NCBI GenBank assembly: GCA_027483645.1
Contig: JAIXUD010000021.1
Coordinates: 372,001-436,000 of the forward strand
Direction of reading: 5' to 3'
From: Sphingobacteriales bacterium
GTDB lineage: Bacteria > Bacteroidota > Bacteroidia > Chitinophagales > CAIOSU01
Length of the DNA stretch: 64,000 nucleotides
Both the position numbers and the translations under genes were made by a program. The notes under the pieces were generated by a model. It was not told the DNA's origin and searched no databases. It was given only the letters and a program-made list of their open reading frames with translations. Shown here one piece after another: positions 53,642 through 62,109 of this stretch (position 1 is the stretch's first letter; every line of letters starts with the position of its first letter).

Positions 53642-54526
53642 ATGACCAAGCTTACCTTTTCTGGGCACGAATCCTTCACCTGCAAGCAGTTCTGGCTGAA
53701 GAAGGTGTACGATTTTGCTTCCGAGAAAAAGCGATTTGGCGACGACAACGCAGTAGTTGACCTAGGCGTAGGCAAGAACATGGTGGCTTCACTGAGATAT
53801 TGGGGAAAGTCTTTTGGAGTGCTTGATGAGAATGACACCCCCACCATGATTGCCGACTATCTCTTTGGCAACCAAGGAAAAGACATGTACTTGGAAGATT
53901 TGGCGACATTATTGCTCCTCCATTATCACCTAGTTAAGAGCAATAAATTCTCTGTCGCCAATTTGTTTTTTAACCAGTTCAGGAAGGAGCGCTTGGAATT
54001 TACAAAGGTGCATTTTCTTTCTTACCTCCAAAGAGTGATAAAGGAACATGAATACAATACAGACAATAAGAACTCAATTGAGAAGGATGCCAACATCCTG
54101 ATTAGGATGTATTCAAAACCTGAAGGATCGGAAGTCGCCACAGTAGAGGATGATTATTCTGGCATTCTTATAGATTTGGATGTTTTACAACGATTTAAGC
54201 AGCGTAATGAAGAGGGCAGGATAACCGAATGGTACAAGTTGGCGCCAAGCGAGAATGCCGGTATTCCAAGCGAGATTATTGTTTACTGCATTTTGGATAA
54301 CTATCCGGGGCAAGTTTCGATTTCTTTTAGGGAGCTACTGGCAGGAGAAAATTCTCCCGGGAGTATCTTTACGTTAAGCACGGAAGGTTTATTCCTGCAT
54401 CTTTCAAACATTGCAGCAAAGTACCATAAGCTTTTTGTTTACACGGAAACCGCCGGAAACCAAGTTTTCCAGATCAAGAAAGCGGTAACTAAAGAATATA
54501 TACTCGATGAGTATTACAACCAATAA
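53642..54526 (+). CDS. sspB: DUF4007 protein, SspB-type DNA phosphorothioation component
   Basis: A 294-residue protein with the hallmark N-terminus TKLTFSGHESFTCKQFWLKKVYDF and VVDLGVGKNMVASLRYWGKSFGVL of DUF4007. In the SspABCD system SspB is a nicking endonuclease needed for single-strand phosphorothioate insertion. It is the first gene of a seven-gene operon. The start at 53642 lacks a clear ribosome-binding site, as is common here. It overlaps sspC by 20 bases. Confidence 0.88.
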   Translation: MTKLTFSGHESFTCKQFWLKKVYDFASEKKRFGDDNAVVDLGVGKNMVASLRYWGKSFGVLDENDTPTMIADYLFGNQGKDMYLEDLATLLLLHYHLVKSNKFSVANLFFNQFRKERLEFTKVHFLSYLQRVIKEHEYNTDNKNSIEKDANILIRMYSKPEGSEVATVEDDYSGILIDLDVLQRFKQRNEEGRITEWYKLAPSENAGIPSEIIVYCILDNYPGQVSISFRELLAGENSPGSIFTLSTEGLFLHLSNIAAKYHKLFVYTETAGNQVFQIKKAVTKEYILDEYYNQ

Positions 54527-57500
54527 AGAAGAAAGGGTGTATTTCTCACCCTCTGTAAATATTATACGAGATGCCACCAAGAATTTGGCCTACATACCCA
54601 CGCCAAATTCCATACAGGTCTTTCAGCAGCTCTTAAATGATTATCATACAGGTACTCGCTCATTCTGCATCGTTGGTGCCTATGGTACGGGTAAATCTTC
54701 TTTTCTGTGGGCCTTCCAACAAAGCTTGGAAAACAATGCAAACCGGTTTGGCACAACGAACCATAACCTTGTTGGATTAAAGGCATTTGAATTTATGTTA
54801 TTTGTCGGCGAGTACGAGTCTTTATCAGATTCATTTGCTCAGCGCTTAGCGGGTAACACAAAAGACTACAGCACAGAAAGTTTGATTGGACAATTAGACA
54901 AGTATCGTAGCCGAGTTAGCAAATCAGGAAAAGGCTTAGCTATAATTGTTGACGAGTTCGGTAAGTACTTAGAATTTGCGGCAAAGAACAATCCCGCCAG
55001 CGAGCTATACTTTATTCAGCAACTTGCCGAGTATGTAAATGACCCCAAAAACGATGTAATTTTTATTACCACCCTGCATCAAGATTTTAGCGGATATTCC
55101 AAAGAACTTTCTAAATCCCAGCAGCAGGAATGGGACAAGGTGAAAGGACGATTAAGGGAGATTACCTTTAACGAGCCGGTTGAACAGCTTCTCTATTTAG
55201 CCTCAGAACGTTTAAGCTCCTTCCCTAAAGATGGATTGGGGGCTGATTTTGAGAGCCTATTTAAGGCCATTGAAAAGTCTAAAGCCTTTCCACTTAGGGA
55301 CTATTTTGTCGCGGAAGTTGGGAGAAAACTCCTTCCATTTGACTTGCTCTCTGCCGCTACTATGACAGTGGCATTGCAGAAATACGGACAGAATGAGCGC
55401 TCTTTGTTTTCATTCATTGAGTCAAATGACCCTATGGGCATTTCCTCGTTTTCCCCTATTAAGGAGCCTTATTATAATATTGTTAATGTTTACGATTACC
55501 TGAGCCATAATTTTTACTCGTTCCTGACCACCAAGAATAATCCTCACTATACGCAATGGGCGGCATTGAGGATTGCTATTGAAAGAACGGAAGGTGTTGT
55601 GGAAATAAATACAGCAGATGCCGTCAAGATTATAAAGGCGATAGGGATGGTAAATATTTTTGCCGCTGCGTCAGCTCAGATAAACGATGAATTTTTAGTT
55701 AGCTATGGCGCAATGGCTTTAGGTCTAGCTAATACCCAGGAACTCTTAAAAGAGCTTTCAAAGCGCAAGATTATTCGTTTCGTAAAGCACAGCAATACCT
55801 ACGTCTTATTTGAGGGGACAGACCTCGACATTGAACTTGCGATTGACGCAGCCGGTAATTTGGTTGAACGGGTCAGCAATATAACCCAACAGCTGGAGAA
55901 ACACTTTGAATTTCCATTTATCGCTGCTAAGTCAGTGTTTTACAAAAAGGGAACTCCAAGATACTTTGCCTTTAAACTAAAAGAGGACTTATCTTTTGAT
56001 GTACCCACAGCCGAAATAGATGGATACATAAACCTAATCTTCTCTGAGTCAGTTTCGGAAGACCAAGTTAAAAAAGCCTCAGCCAATTGTGATGAGGCAG
56101 TATTGTTTGGATGGTACAGAAATACCGATGAGATTCAAAGGTGTTTATTTGAAATACTTAAGGTCGAAAAAGTTAAGGAAGAAAACCCTCACGATAAAAT
56201 CGCACTAAGAGAGCTTGAGAATATTTTACAACACCAAGTACGGTTATTGAACCATTATATACTGGGTAACCTCTACAACGATGGCCTTAATTTGGTATGG
56301 TTCTATAAAGGGGAAAAACTAAAAATCACCAGTCACAAGCTCTTTAACCAAACGTTATCCAGGATTTGTGAGGAAGTATATCCATTAACCCCTACTTTCC
56401 GAAATGAAATGGTTAACAAGACCAAACTTTCGGGAGCCATCAATACAGCAAAAAAAGCTCTTTTAAGCAGACTTGAGGAAAATTGGGAGGAGGATGATTT
56501 GGGCTTTGACGGACAGAAGTTTCCACCGGAAAAGACCATTTATCTTTCCTTGCTCAAAGAAACCGGCATACACCGCAATTCCGAGTATGGATGGGAATTG
56601 GGCAACCCACAGAGTGAGCATTCATTTGTAGCTTTATGGGATGCTAGCATAGGATTTCTTTATAGCAGCCGCTCTGGAAAGAGAAGCATACAGGATTTTG
56701 TTGATACCCTTTCAAGTAAACCCTTTAAGCTAAAAAAGGGGTTTGTGGATATCTGGCTCCCATGCTTCTTGTTTTGTAACAGGGACGAGTTTGCCCTTTA
56801 TGACGAAGAGCAAAACTATATTCCATACCTCACAAGTGAAACCTTGGATTTGATTGGTAAGGCACCTTGGGAATACCAAATCAAAGCATTTGATGTTCAG
56901 GGGGTGAAGCTTAACTTGTTTAATCGTTACCGCAAATTCATAAATCTACCTGACCAAGAAAAGCCCGACAAACAAAGTTTCATACAAACAGTTCGACCTT
57001 TTCTAACTTTTTACAAAGGCTTACCGAGCTATAGTAAGAATACACAAAGACTTAGTAAAGCCTCTCTTGCAACTAGAAATGTGTTTGCCAAGGCAAAAGA
57101 CCCAGAGGAGGTATTCTTTGAAGAGTTGCCAAAAGCCTTAGGTACAAATATTGTGCAACTACAAAGCAACCCCGATGAACTGGCATCATTTATTAGTGCG
57201 TTTCAAAACAGCATAGCCGAAATACGCTCTGCATACGATGAGCTAATTAATAGAGTGGAAACTTTCCTAGCCAATAATCTATTAGGCGAGACAGTTGAGT
57301 TCGAGAAATATAAAAGAACGCTCCAGCGTAGATATAAAGGCCTTAAGCAACATTTACTGCTTCCTCATCAGAAGGTGTTCTATCAGCGAGTAATGTCGGA
57401 ACTAGATGACCGTAAAGCCTGGCTTAGTTCATTGGCGCAAGCATGCATAGGCAAATCATTGGATGTGGCAACCGATAATGATGAAGCGGTGTTGTATGAT

Positions 57501-57770
57501 AAGATAGCTGATTTAGTTAGAGAGTTGGATAACCTTTGTGAGATAAGCAAAGGTGGGTTTGATGAAACTAAAGAAACAGTTCTCCGGTTTGAGATTACAT
57601 CGTTTGTTGAGGGGCTACAGAAAAATCTTATAAGGTTGCCAAAATCTAAGTCGAAAGATATGGCCATTTTGCAAGAACAAATCAGTAAGAAATTGTCTAA
57701 GTCTGACAAGCAGCTAAATATTGCTGCATTAGTTACGTTGTTAGAAGAAATATTGAAAGATGAAAACTAA
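54507..57770 (+). CDS. sspC: Large P-loop ATPase, SspC-type
   Basis: A 1087-residue ATPase. Walker A GAYGTGKS is at residues 57-64 and Walker B with catalytic acids (GLAIIVDEFGKYLEF, Asp149-Glu150) follows. The rest (about 400-1087) is a long helical region with coiled-coil pieces (ELINRVETFLANNLLG, HQKVFYQRVMSELDDRKAWL) and no other recognisable motif. Between DUF4007 and a PAPS-reductase-like gene this matches SspC, the energy-transducing member of the phosphorothioation complex. It is the largest protein of the operon. Confidence 0.85.
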   Translation: MSITTNKEERVYFSPSVNIIRDATKNLAYIPTPNSIQVFQQLLNDYHTGTRSFCIVGAYGTGKSSFLWAFQQSLENNANRFGTTNHNLVGLKAFEFMLFVGEYESLSDSFAQRLAGNTKDYSTESLIGQLDKYRSRVSKSGKGLAIIVDEFGKYLEFAAKNNPASELYFIQQLAEYVNDPKNDVIFITTLHQDFSGYSKELSKSQQQEWDKVKGRLREITFNEPVEQLLYLASERLSSFPKDGLGADFESLFKAIEKSKAFPLRDYFVAEVGRKLLPFDLLSAATMTVALQKYGQNERSLFSFIESNDPMGISSFSPIKEPYYNIVNVYDYLSHNFYSFLTTKNNPHYTQWAALRIAIERTEGVVEINTADAVKIIKAIGMVNIFAAASAQINDEFLVSYGAMALGLANTQELLKELSKRKIIRFVKHSNTYVLFEGTDLDIELAIDAAGNLVERVSNITQQLEKHFEFPFIAAKSVFYKKGTPRYFAFKLKEDLSFDVPTAEIDGYINLIFSESVSEDQVKKASANCDEAVLFGWYRNTDEIQRCLFEILKVEKVKEENPHDKIALRELENILQHQVRLLNHYILGNLYNDGLNLVWFYKGEKLKITSHKLFNQTLSRICEEVYPLTPTFRNEMVNKTKLSGAINTAKKALLSRLEENWEEDDLGFDGQKFPPEKTIYLSLLKETGIHRNSEYGWELGNPQSEHSFVALWDASIGFLYSSRSGKRSIQDFVDTLSSKPFKLKKGFVDIWLPCFLFCNRDEFALYDEEQNYIPYLTSETLDLIGKAPWEYQIKAFDVQGVKLNLFNRYRKFINLPDQEKPDKQSFIQTVRPFLTFYKGLPSYSKNTQRLSKASLATRNVFAKAKDPEEVFFEELPKALGTNIVQLQSNPDELASFISAFQNSIAEIRSAYDELINRVETFLANNLLGETVEFEKYKRTLQRRYKGLKQHLLLPHQKVFYQRVMSELDDRKAWLSSLAQACIGKSLDVATDNDEAVLYDKIADLVRELDNLCEISKGGFDETKETVLRFEITSFVEGLQKNLIRLPKSKSKDMAILQEQISKKLSKSDKQLNIAALVTLLEEILKDEN

Positions 57771-58863
57771 GGTAAGACATGTGATGGGTATATCGGGCGG
57801 CAAGGACAGCGCCGCTTTGGCCATATACATGAAAGATAAGTACCCTCAGTTGGATATCGAGTATTATTGCTGCGATACGGGGAAGGAGCTGGAAGAAACG
57901 TACACACTTATTCGTAACCTAGAGGTTTACCTTGGGAGGCCGATCATAAGATTGGAAGCAGCATCAAACAGTCATGAAGACCCTTTTGACCATTTTCTTA
58001 AGCTTTATGGGGGGTATCTCCCCTCCTCCACTTCAAGATGGTGTACCCGTAAACTGAAACTTGAACCATTTGAAAAATGGATAGGCGATGACTTGGTTGT
58101 CTCATATGTTGGCATTCGTGGCGACGAGGACCGGGAAGGCTATATTTCTAAGAAGCCCACTGTCCAATCTATATTCCCCTTTAGAAAGAACATTTGGAGC
58201 GAAGATGTAATTGCCAAAACCTTGAACAATAATTCAATCAATTTCTTGGCTCAACAATATGCGAAGCAACAACTTGGCGATAAATTGCCCAGGATTTTGG
58301 AGTTGGTGCATGAACCAATCTCGGAAAGCTTCACGCTTAATAATAAATTACAGGCCCTATTAGAAATGGGTGCCGCTGCGTTTAACCAAGTAGTTTTTGA
58401 TTATTTGGCAACTACAAAATATCCTATCGCAAATACTCCTTCATTTCCATTAGTGGAAAATGAAGACGTTTTGGTGCGGGATGATATCTTTAGGATACTA
58501 AGGGAAAGCGGTGTGGGTGTGCCACAATACTACGAAAAGCTACCTTATGAGGTTGACGGTAAGAAAGGCGAGTACGCAAGAAGTAGGTCCGGCTGCTATT
58601 TCTGCTTCTTTCAGCAAAAAATAGAGTGGATTTGGCTTTATGAGCAGCATCCCGAAATGTTTGAAAAGGCCATGCAATATGAGAAGGATGGCTATACGTG
58701 GATGCAAGAAGAAAAGCTAGAGGACATTATAAAGCCTGAGCGAATGCATCAAATAAAAAGCGACCAATTATTACGCGATAAGCGCAATAAAAAGAAATCC
58801 CCTTATCTGCTAGATATTTTGGATGAGGTTGAAGATGAAGGCTGTGCAAGCTGTTTTATTTAA
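57760..58863 (+). CDS. sspD: PAPS reductase-like ATP pyrophosphatase, SspD/DndC type
   Basis: A 367-residue PP-loop protein. The motif GISGGKDSAALA (residues 10-21) activates phosphate for sulfur insertion. Cys95 in RWCTRKLK and Cys279/Cys282 in SGCYFCFFQQKIEW are candidates for the iron-sulfur cluster seen in DndC-type proteins. A second CxxC (Cys362, Cys365) ends the chain and is unusual. It transfers sulfur delivered by the cysteine desulfurase to the DNA backbone. Overlaps sspC by 11 bases. Confidence 0.9.
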   Translation: MKTKVRHVMGISGGKDSAALAIYMKDKYPQLDIEYYCCDTGKELEETYTLIRNLEVYLGRPIIRLEAASNSHEDPFDHFLKLYGGYLPSSTSRWCTRKLKLEPFEKWIGDDLVVSYVGIRGDEDREGYISKKPTVQSIFPFRKNIWSEDVIAKTLNNNSINFLAQQYAKQQLGDKLPRILELVHEPISESFTLNNKLQALLEMGAAAFNQVVFDYLATTKYPIANTPSFPLVENEDVLVRDDIFRILRESGVGVPQYYEKLPYEVDGKKGEYARSRSGCYFCFFQQKIEWIWLYEQHPEMFEKAMQYEKDGYTWMQEEKLEDIIKPERMHQIKSDQLLRDKRNKKKSPYLLDILDEVEDEGCASCFI

Positions 58864-58888
58864 AAGTGCAAATTTCTAATCCTCAATT

Positions 58889-59320
58889 ATGGAAACAACG
58901 AAGATATATTTATCGGGTGGCATGAGTGGCATCGACTGGCAAGCAGATGTGATAAAAAGGGTTTCCGATAGCAAACAAAAATCTTTAACAAAAAACTACG
59001 TTTTTTTTAATCCAAGGGAGCATAACTTGATTCATACTAAGGAGTATACTTTTTGGGACTTATATTACATCAAAAATTGCGACCTTATTTTTGCATATAT
59101 GCATGAGGACAATCCCTCTGGATACGGATTAACACTGGAAATTGGTTATGCGAGTGCTTTAGGAAAACCAATTATATTGATTGATGAAAAGTCTGTAAAT
59201 AACGAAAAATTTTCCTCTTCATTTTCTATTGTAAAAGAAACTTCCAATATTGTTTTTGATAACTTGGAAGAAGGGATTCAATTTTTAATTAAATTGCGAA
59301 ATGGAATTTTATCAGTTTAA
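58889..59320 (+). CDS. Nucleoside 2-deoxyribosyltransferase-like protein
   Basis: A 143-residue protein with an N-terminal strand and loop KIYLSGGMSG, a WDLYYIKNCDLIFAYMHEDNPSGYGLTLEIGYASALGKPIILIDEK core, and Glu84 in LEIGYA at the place of the catalytic glutamate of nucleoside 2-deoxyribosyltransferases. Asp57 and Asp65 may also line the pocket. The fold is related to TIR and SLOG domains that cleave or sense nucleotides. It is 25 bases after sspD and overlaps the membrane-protein gene by 20 bases. A role in defence signalling is inference. Confidence 0.8.
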   Translation: METTKIYLSGGMSGIDWQADVIKRVSDSKQKSLTKNYVFFNPREHNLIHTKEYTFWDLYYIKNCDLIFAYMHEDNPSGYGLTLEIGYASALGKPIILIDEKSVNNEKFSSSFSIVKETSNIVFDNLEEGIQFLIKLRNGILSV

Positions 59321-59897
59321 TTATGAACAAGAATCAACAGGCTTTGATTGGATTGGGCTAATTACATCATTGGGTAGCATTGTCGTAGGTGCAGTTGCTG
59401 TTTTAATCTCTTTTATAGTGTCTCGCCAATCTTTTAAAGAGAAGAAGCTTGAAGAGCAAAGGCTACAATTAAACAAAAAATTAAATGAATTTTATGGGCC
59501 GCTCTACCAACTTCGCAAAAAGAGCAATATTCTTTATAAAAAATTCAGGCAAAAATTTGAGGAAACCGATCCGGACTTTTCTACTTTACGTTATTTGCTC
59601 AATGGTTACAAATTTGAGGGTAATGATAAGGTTCTCTTAGAAGAGATCATTAATATTGGGAAACAAAGTGAAGAACTGATTCAAGCAAATGCAGGGTTAA
59701 TTGACTTACCAGAGCTTCGGAATGAGTTAATACCCAAGGCCACTACCCATTTTTTAATTATTCGCTTAGCTTATCTAGAAAAATTGGTAGGCGAGGAAGA
59801 AAAATATCGAGATTCGACTTTTCCTAAAAAGCTTGATGATGTTTTAGAGAAAAGAAAAACAGATCTTGAAAATGAACTCAATAAACTTCTAAAATAA
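59301..59897 (+). CDS. One-pass membrane protein with coiled-coil tail
   Basis: A 198-residue protein with one N-terminal membrane helix (IGLITSLGSIVVGAVAVLISFIV, about residues 18-40) and a long cytoplasmic helical part (QSFKEKKLEEQRLQLNKKLNEFYGPLYQLRKKSN ...). It resembles small accessory membrane proteins seen beside phage-defence effectors. Function is unknown. Its stop codon overlaps the start of the GHKL ATPase gene by one base (TAATG), so they are translationally coupled. Confidence 0.7.
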   Translation: MEFYQFNYEQESTGFDWIGLITSLGSIVVGAVAVLISFIVSRQSFKEKKLEEQRLQLNKKLNEFYGPLYQLRKKSNILYKKFRQKFEETDPDFSTLRYLLNGYKFEGNDKVLLEEIINIGKQSEELIQANAGLIDLPELRNELIPKATTHFLIIRLAYLEKLVGEEEKYRDSTFPKKLDDVLEKRKTDLENELNKLLK

Positions 59898-61660
59898 TGG
59901 ACATAGATTTAGGTATTGATCCTGGAAGATTGCTATTCGGATTGTCAAGAATTGGCTACACCACTTCATCCGCACTTTGCGATATCATCGATAATTCGAT
60001 ACGCGCGGAAGCTAAGAATGTAACAATTGTAATACGAAAAGAAAAGGAAGAGTATTCAGACACTAAAAAAAACAACGTCCGTGAATATCTTATTATTGAC
60101 AATGGGCTTGGCATGGATGAACAACAAATCCAGGATGCTCTTCAGCTCGGCTCCTCCGATGTAGACTATGAAATTAACTCTCTTTCTAAATTTGGATTAG
60201 GTCTAAAGTCTGCTTCTTTTTCTCAAGGGGACACACTTAGAATCATTTCTTCCGCAGATGGGGTGACTTATTTTAAGTATGAAGTAAGTTTACCTAAAGT
60301 GATTGAAGCAAAAAGATATTTTGCAACTAAATTAGATTTAAATGAGGATGACCGAAAGACAATTGATGAGTATTTATCTGACTCCAGCGGAACTATCATT
60401 GCCATTGGAGATATTAGAAAAAACAATCACCCGAGTGTGCGAAACACAATAAAGGAATTGCATACAAAAGCCGGGGTTATTTATTTTTACTATATCAAAG
60501 ATAGTGGCGTTAGTATCAACATTGGTCAAACGGCGATTAAAGCCATAGATCCTCTATTTATTGATGAGGCAAATGAAAATGGAAATTTAAATGAGAATGA
60601 ATGGGATGGTACGGTTGTGCAATGGATTGAAAAGCCCCAAGAATTAACTTTAGATGATGAATCCGGGATAAAAGCAATCATAGAAATAACACAACTTCCA
60701 TATCCCCCTATATTTAAAATCAAATCGCCTAACGAAGGTAAGGATGCTGCAATTAGAGAAAAGTATCTAATAGGGGCAGGTAATTATGGCTTCTATGTCT
60801 ATAGAAATAAACGGTTGATCTCCTGGGCTTCCCAACTACAGGGAATTATCCCTTATGATCAAGATTACTTTGCCTTCCGTGGACGAATTCTTATCAACGA
60901 TACGGCTGACGATTTTTTTAATATTGATGTAAAAAAATCTTCTCTCACACTCTCTGAAGAGGCTTGGAATACGATTAGTGATTTTTCTAAGGAAGCTAAA
61001 AGTAAAAGCAAGGCTGCTTGGTTGAACGCAGGCAAAGTTGTACATGATATAATAAATAAAAACCCTAACGAACTAGCAAATAAGTTAGTCGATGATTTTG
61101 AACAAATAGATCGTTTACCTGGCGACCAAAACCTTAATGAAGATGAACTGAATAATCGACTAAAATCGATTAAAGAGGATATGGAGGAGAAGGTTATAGA
61201 GTTTGCCAAGATGCTCAATGATGATTTAGGCGGAAATATCGATGTTGCAAATTTGCCGGATACCCCTGAGTCCAAAGAGAAGGCCATTAAAGGAGAGAAC
61301 AATCCATCATTATCGAAAATATTCCGGGTTAGCTCTGTTATTGATAATCTATTATGGGAGCCATACTACGATACAGATTTAGGACCTTGTGTGAGGATTA
61401 ATCGTCACCATAGATTTGCAAGACTAATTTATGAAAACAACTCACCAAATAAGGATTTGCAAATAATATTTGACATATTGCTTCTTCAGCTAGCTGAATC
61501 AGAGTTATATGCATATAAAAATATTGCAGATGAATCTTACGAAAAGCTAAAGTCCATTCTTACTGAATATCGCCGAATAGTTTCTGAGTTCCTAGCTAAT
61601 TTAACTAGAAAACTAGAAGATAGACTTCCCCCTAACTATTCTAGTGACAGTAATATATGA
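59897..61660 (+). CDS. GHKL (Bergerat-fold) ATPase
   Basis: A 587-residue protein with an N-terminal HSP90/MutL/MORC-type ATPase domain. The N box has SALCDIIDNSIRAEAKN (Asp29 in place of the usual Glu, then Asn33), G1 is IIDNGLGMD (68-73) and G2 is SKFGLGLKSASFSQGD (97-110). A middle domain with a possible transducer (YLIGAGNYGFYVYRNKRLISW) follows, then a coiled coil (about 390-440) and a helical C-terminus. Such ATPases act as DNA clamps or conformational switches. It is coupled to both neighbours (overlaps of 1 and 4 bases). Confidence 0.85.
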   Translation: MDIDLGIDPGRLLFGLSRIGYTTSSALCDIIDNSIRAEAKNVTIVIRKEKEEYSDTKKNNVREYLIIDNGLGMDEQQIQDALQLGSSDVDYEINSLSKFGLGLKSASFSQGDTLRIISSADGVTYFKYEVSLPKVIEAKRYFATKLDLNEDDRKTIDEYLSDSSGTIIAIGDIRKNNHPSVRNTIKELHTKAGVIYFYYIKDSGVSINIGQTAIKAIDPLFIDEANENGNLNENEWDGTVVQWIEKPQELTLDDESGIKAIIEITQLPYPPIFKIKSPNEGKDAAIREKYLIGAGNYGFYVYRNKRLISWASQLQGIIPYDQDYFAFRGRILINDTADDFFNIDVKKSSLTLSEEAWNTISDFSKEAKSKSKAAWLNAGKVVHDIINKNPNELANKLVDDFEQIDRLPGDQNLNEDELNNRLKSIKEDMEEKVIEFAKMLNDDLGGNIDVANLPDTPESKEKAIKGENNPSLSKIFRVSSVIDNLLWEPYYDTDLGPCVRINRHHRFARLIYENNSPNKDLQIIFDILLLQLAESELYAYKNIADESYEKLKSILTEYRRIVSEFLANLTRKLEDRLPPNYSSDSNI

Positions 61661-62109
61661 AAGTTGTTCATATCCATGACTGCTTTAAAGGTGATGATCA
61701 GGCTTATATTTATATATGGCTATCTAAATCACATAAGGTTGTTTATGTTGGAATGACAAATGGATTCACGGGCACTATTGGTAGGGCTAATGGCCATTTT
61801 ATTAGAAAAGGCCAATTGCGTTCTAGATTTGAAGACCTAAGGGGGTATAGCATTAATAAAGTAGATGATCTTGTTTTGTTAAGCTTTGCTCTACCTAAGA
61901 AAAAAATATATACCTCCGTGGAAAAGTCATATAGGGAGGCTATAGAGTATTTAGTTCAAAAGAAATTACTGATTGAAAGAGGTAAGTTGGCACCCACATT
62001 TGATGTTATTTCTTGGGTTAGGTCAAGTCCCAGAACATCAAATAGCGAAATTGTAAATATTGCCAACCAGATTTCACAATTGTTTATAGACAATTATGCT
62101 ACTCTATAG
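61657..62109 (+). CDS. GIY-YIG-like nuclease
   Basis: A 150-residue protein. AYIYIWLSKSHKVVYVGMTNGF (GIY-like YIY at 17-19, YVG at 30-32), Arg43, His47 and a helix YREAIEYLV with a candidate catalytic Glu94 fit the GIY-YIG nuclease fold, though the N-terminal GIY is degenerate. It would cleave DNA, probably under control of the GHKL ATPase encoded just before it (overlap of four bases). Its 3' end overlaps the convergent cysteine desulfurase gene by 16 bases. Confidence 0.7.
   Translation: MKVVHIHDCFKGDDQAYIYIWLSKSHKVVYVGMTNGFTGTIGRANGHFIRKGQLRSRFEDLRGYSINKVDDLVLLSFALPKKKIYTSVEKSYREAIEYLVQKKLLIERGKLAPTFDVISWVRSSPRTSNSEIVNIANQISQLFIDNYATL

Noticed and set aside
53642-58863. Dnd (DndBCDE) type phosphorothioation
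   Set aside because: DndD and DndE are missing and DUF4007 is present, which fits Ssp better.
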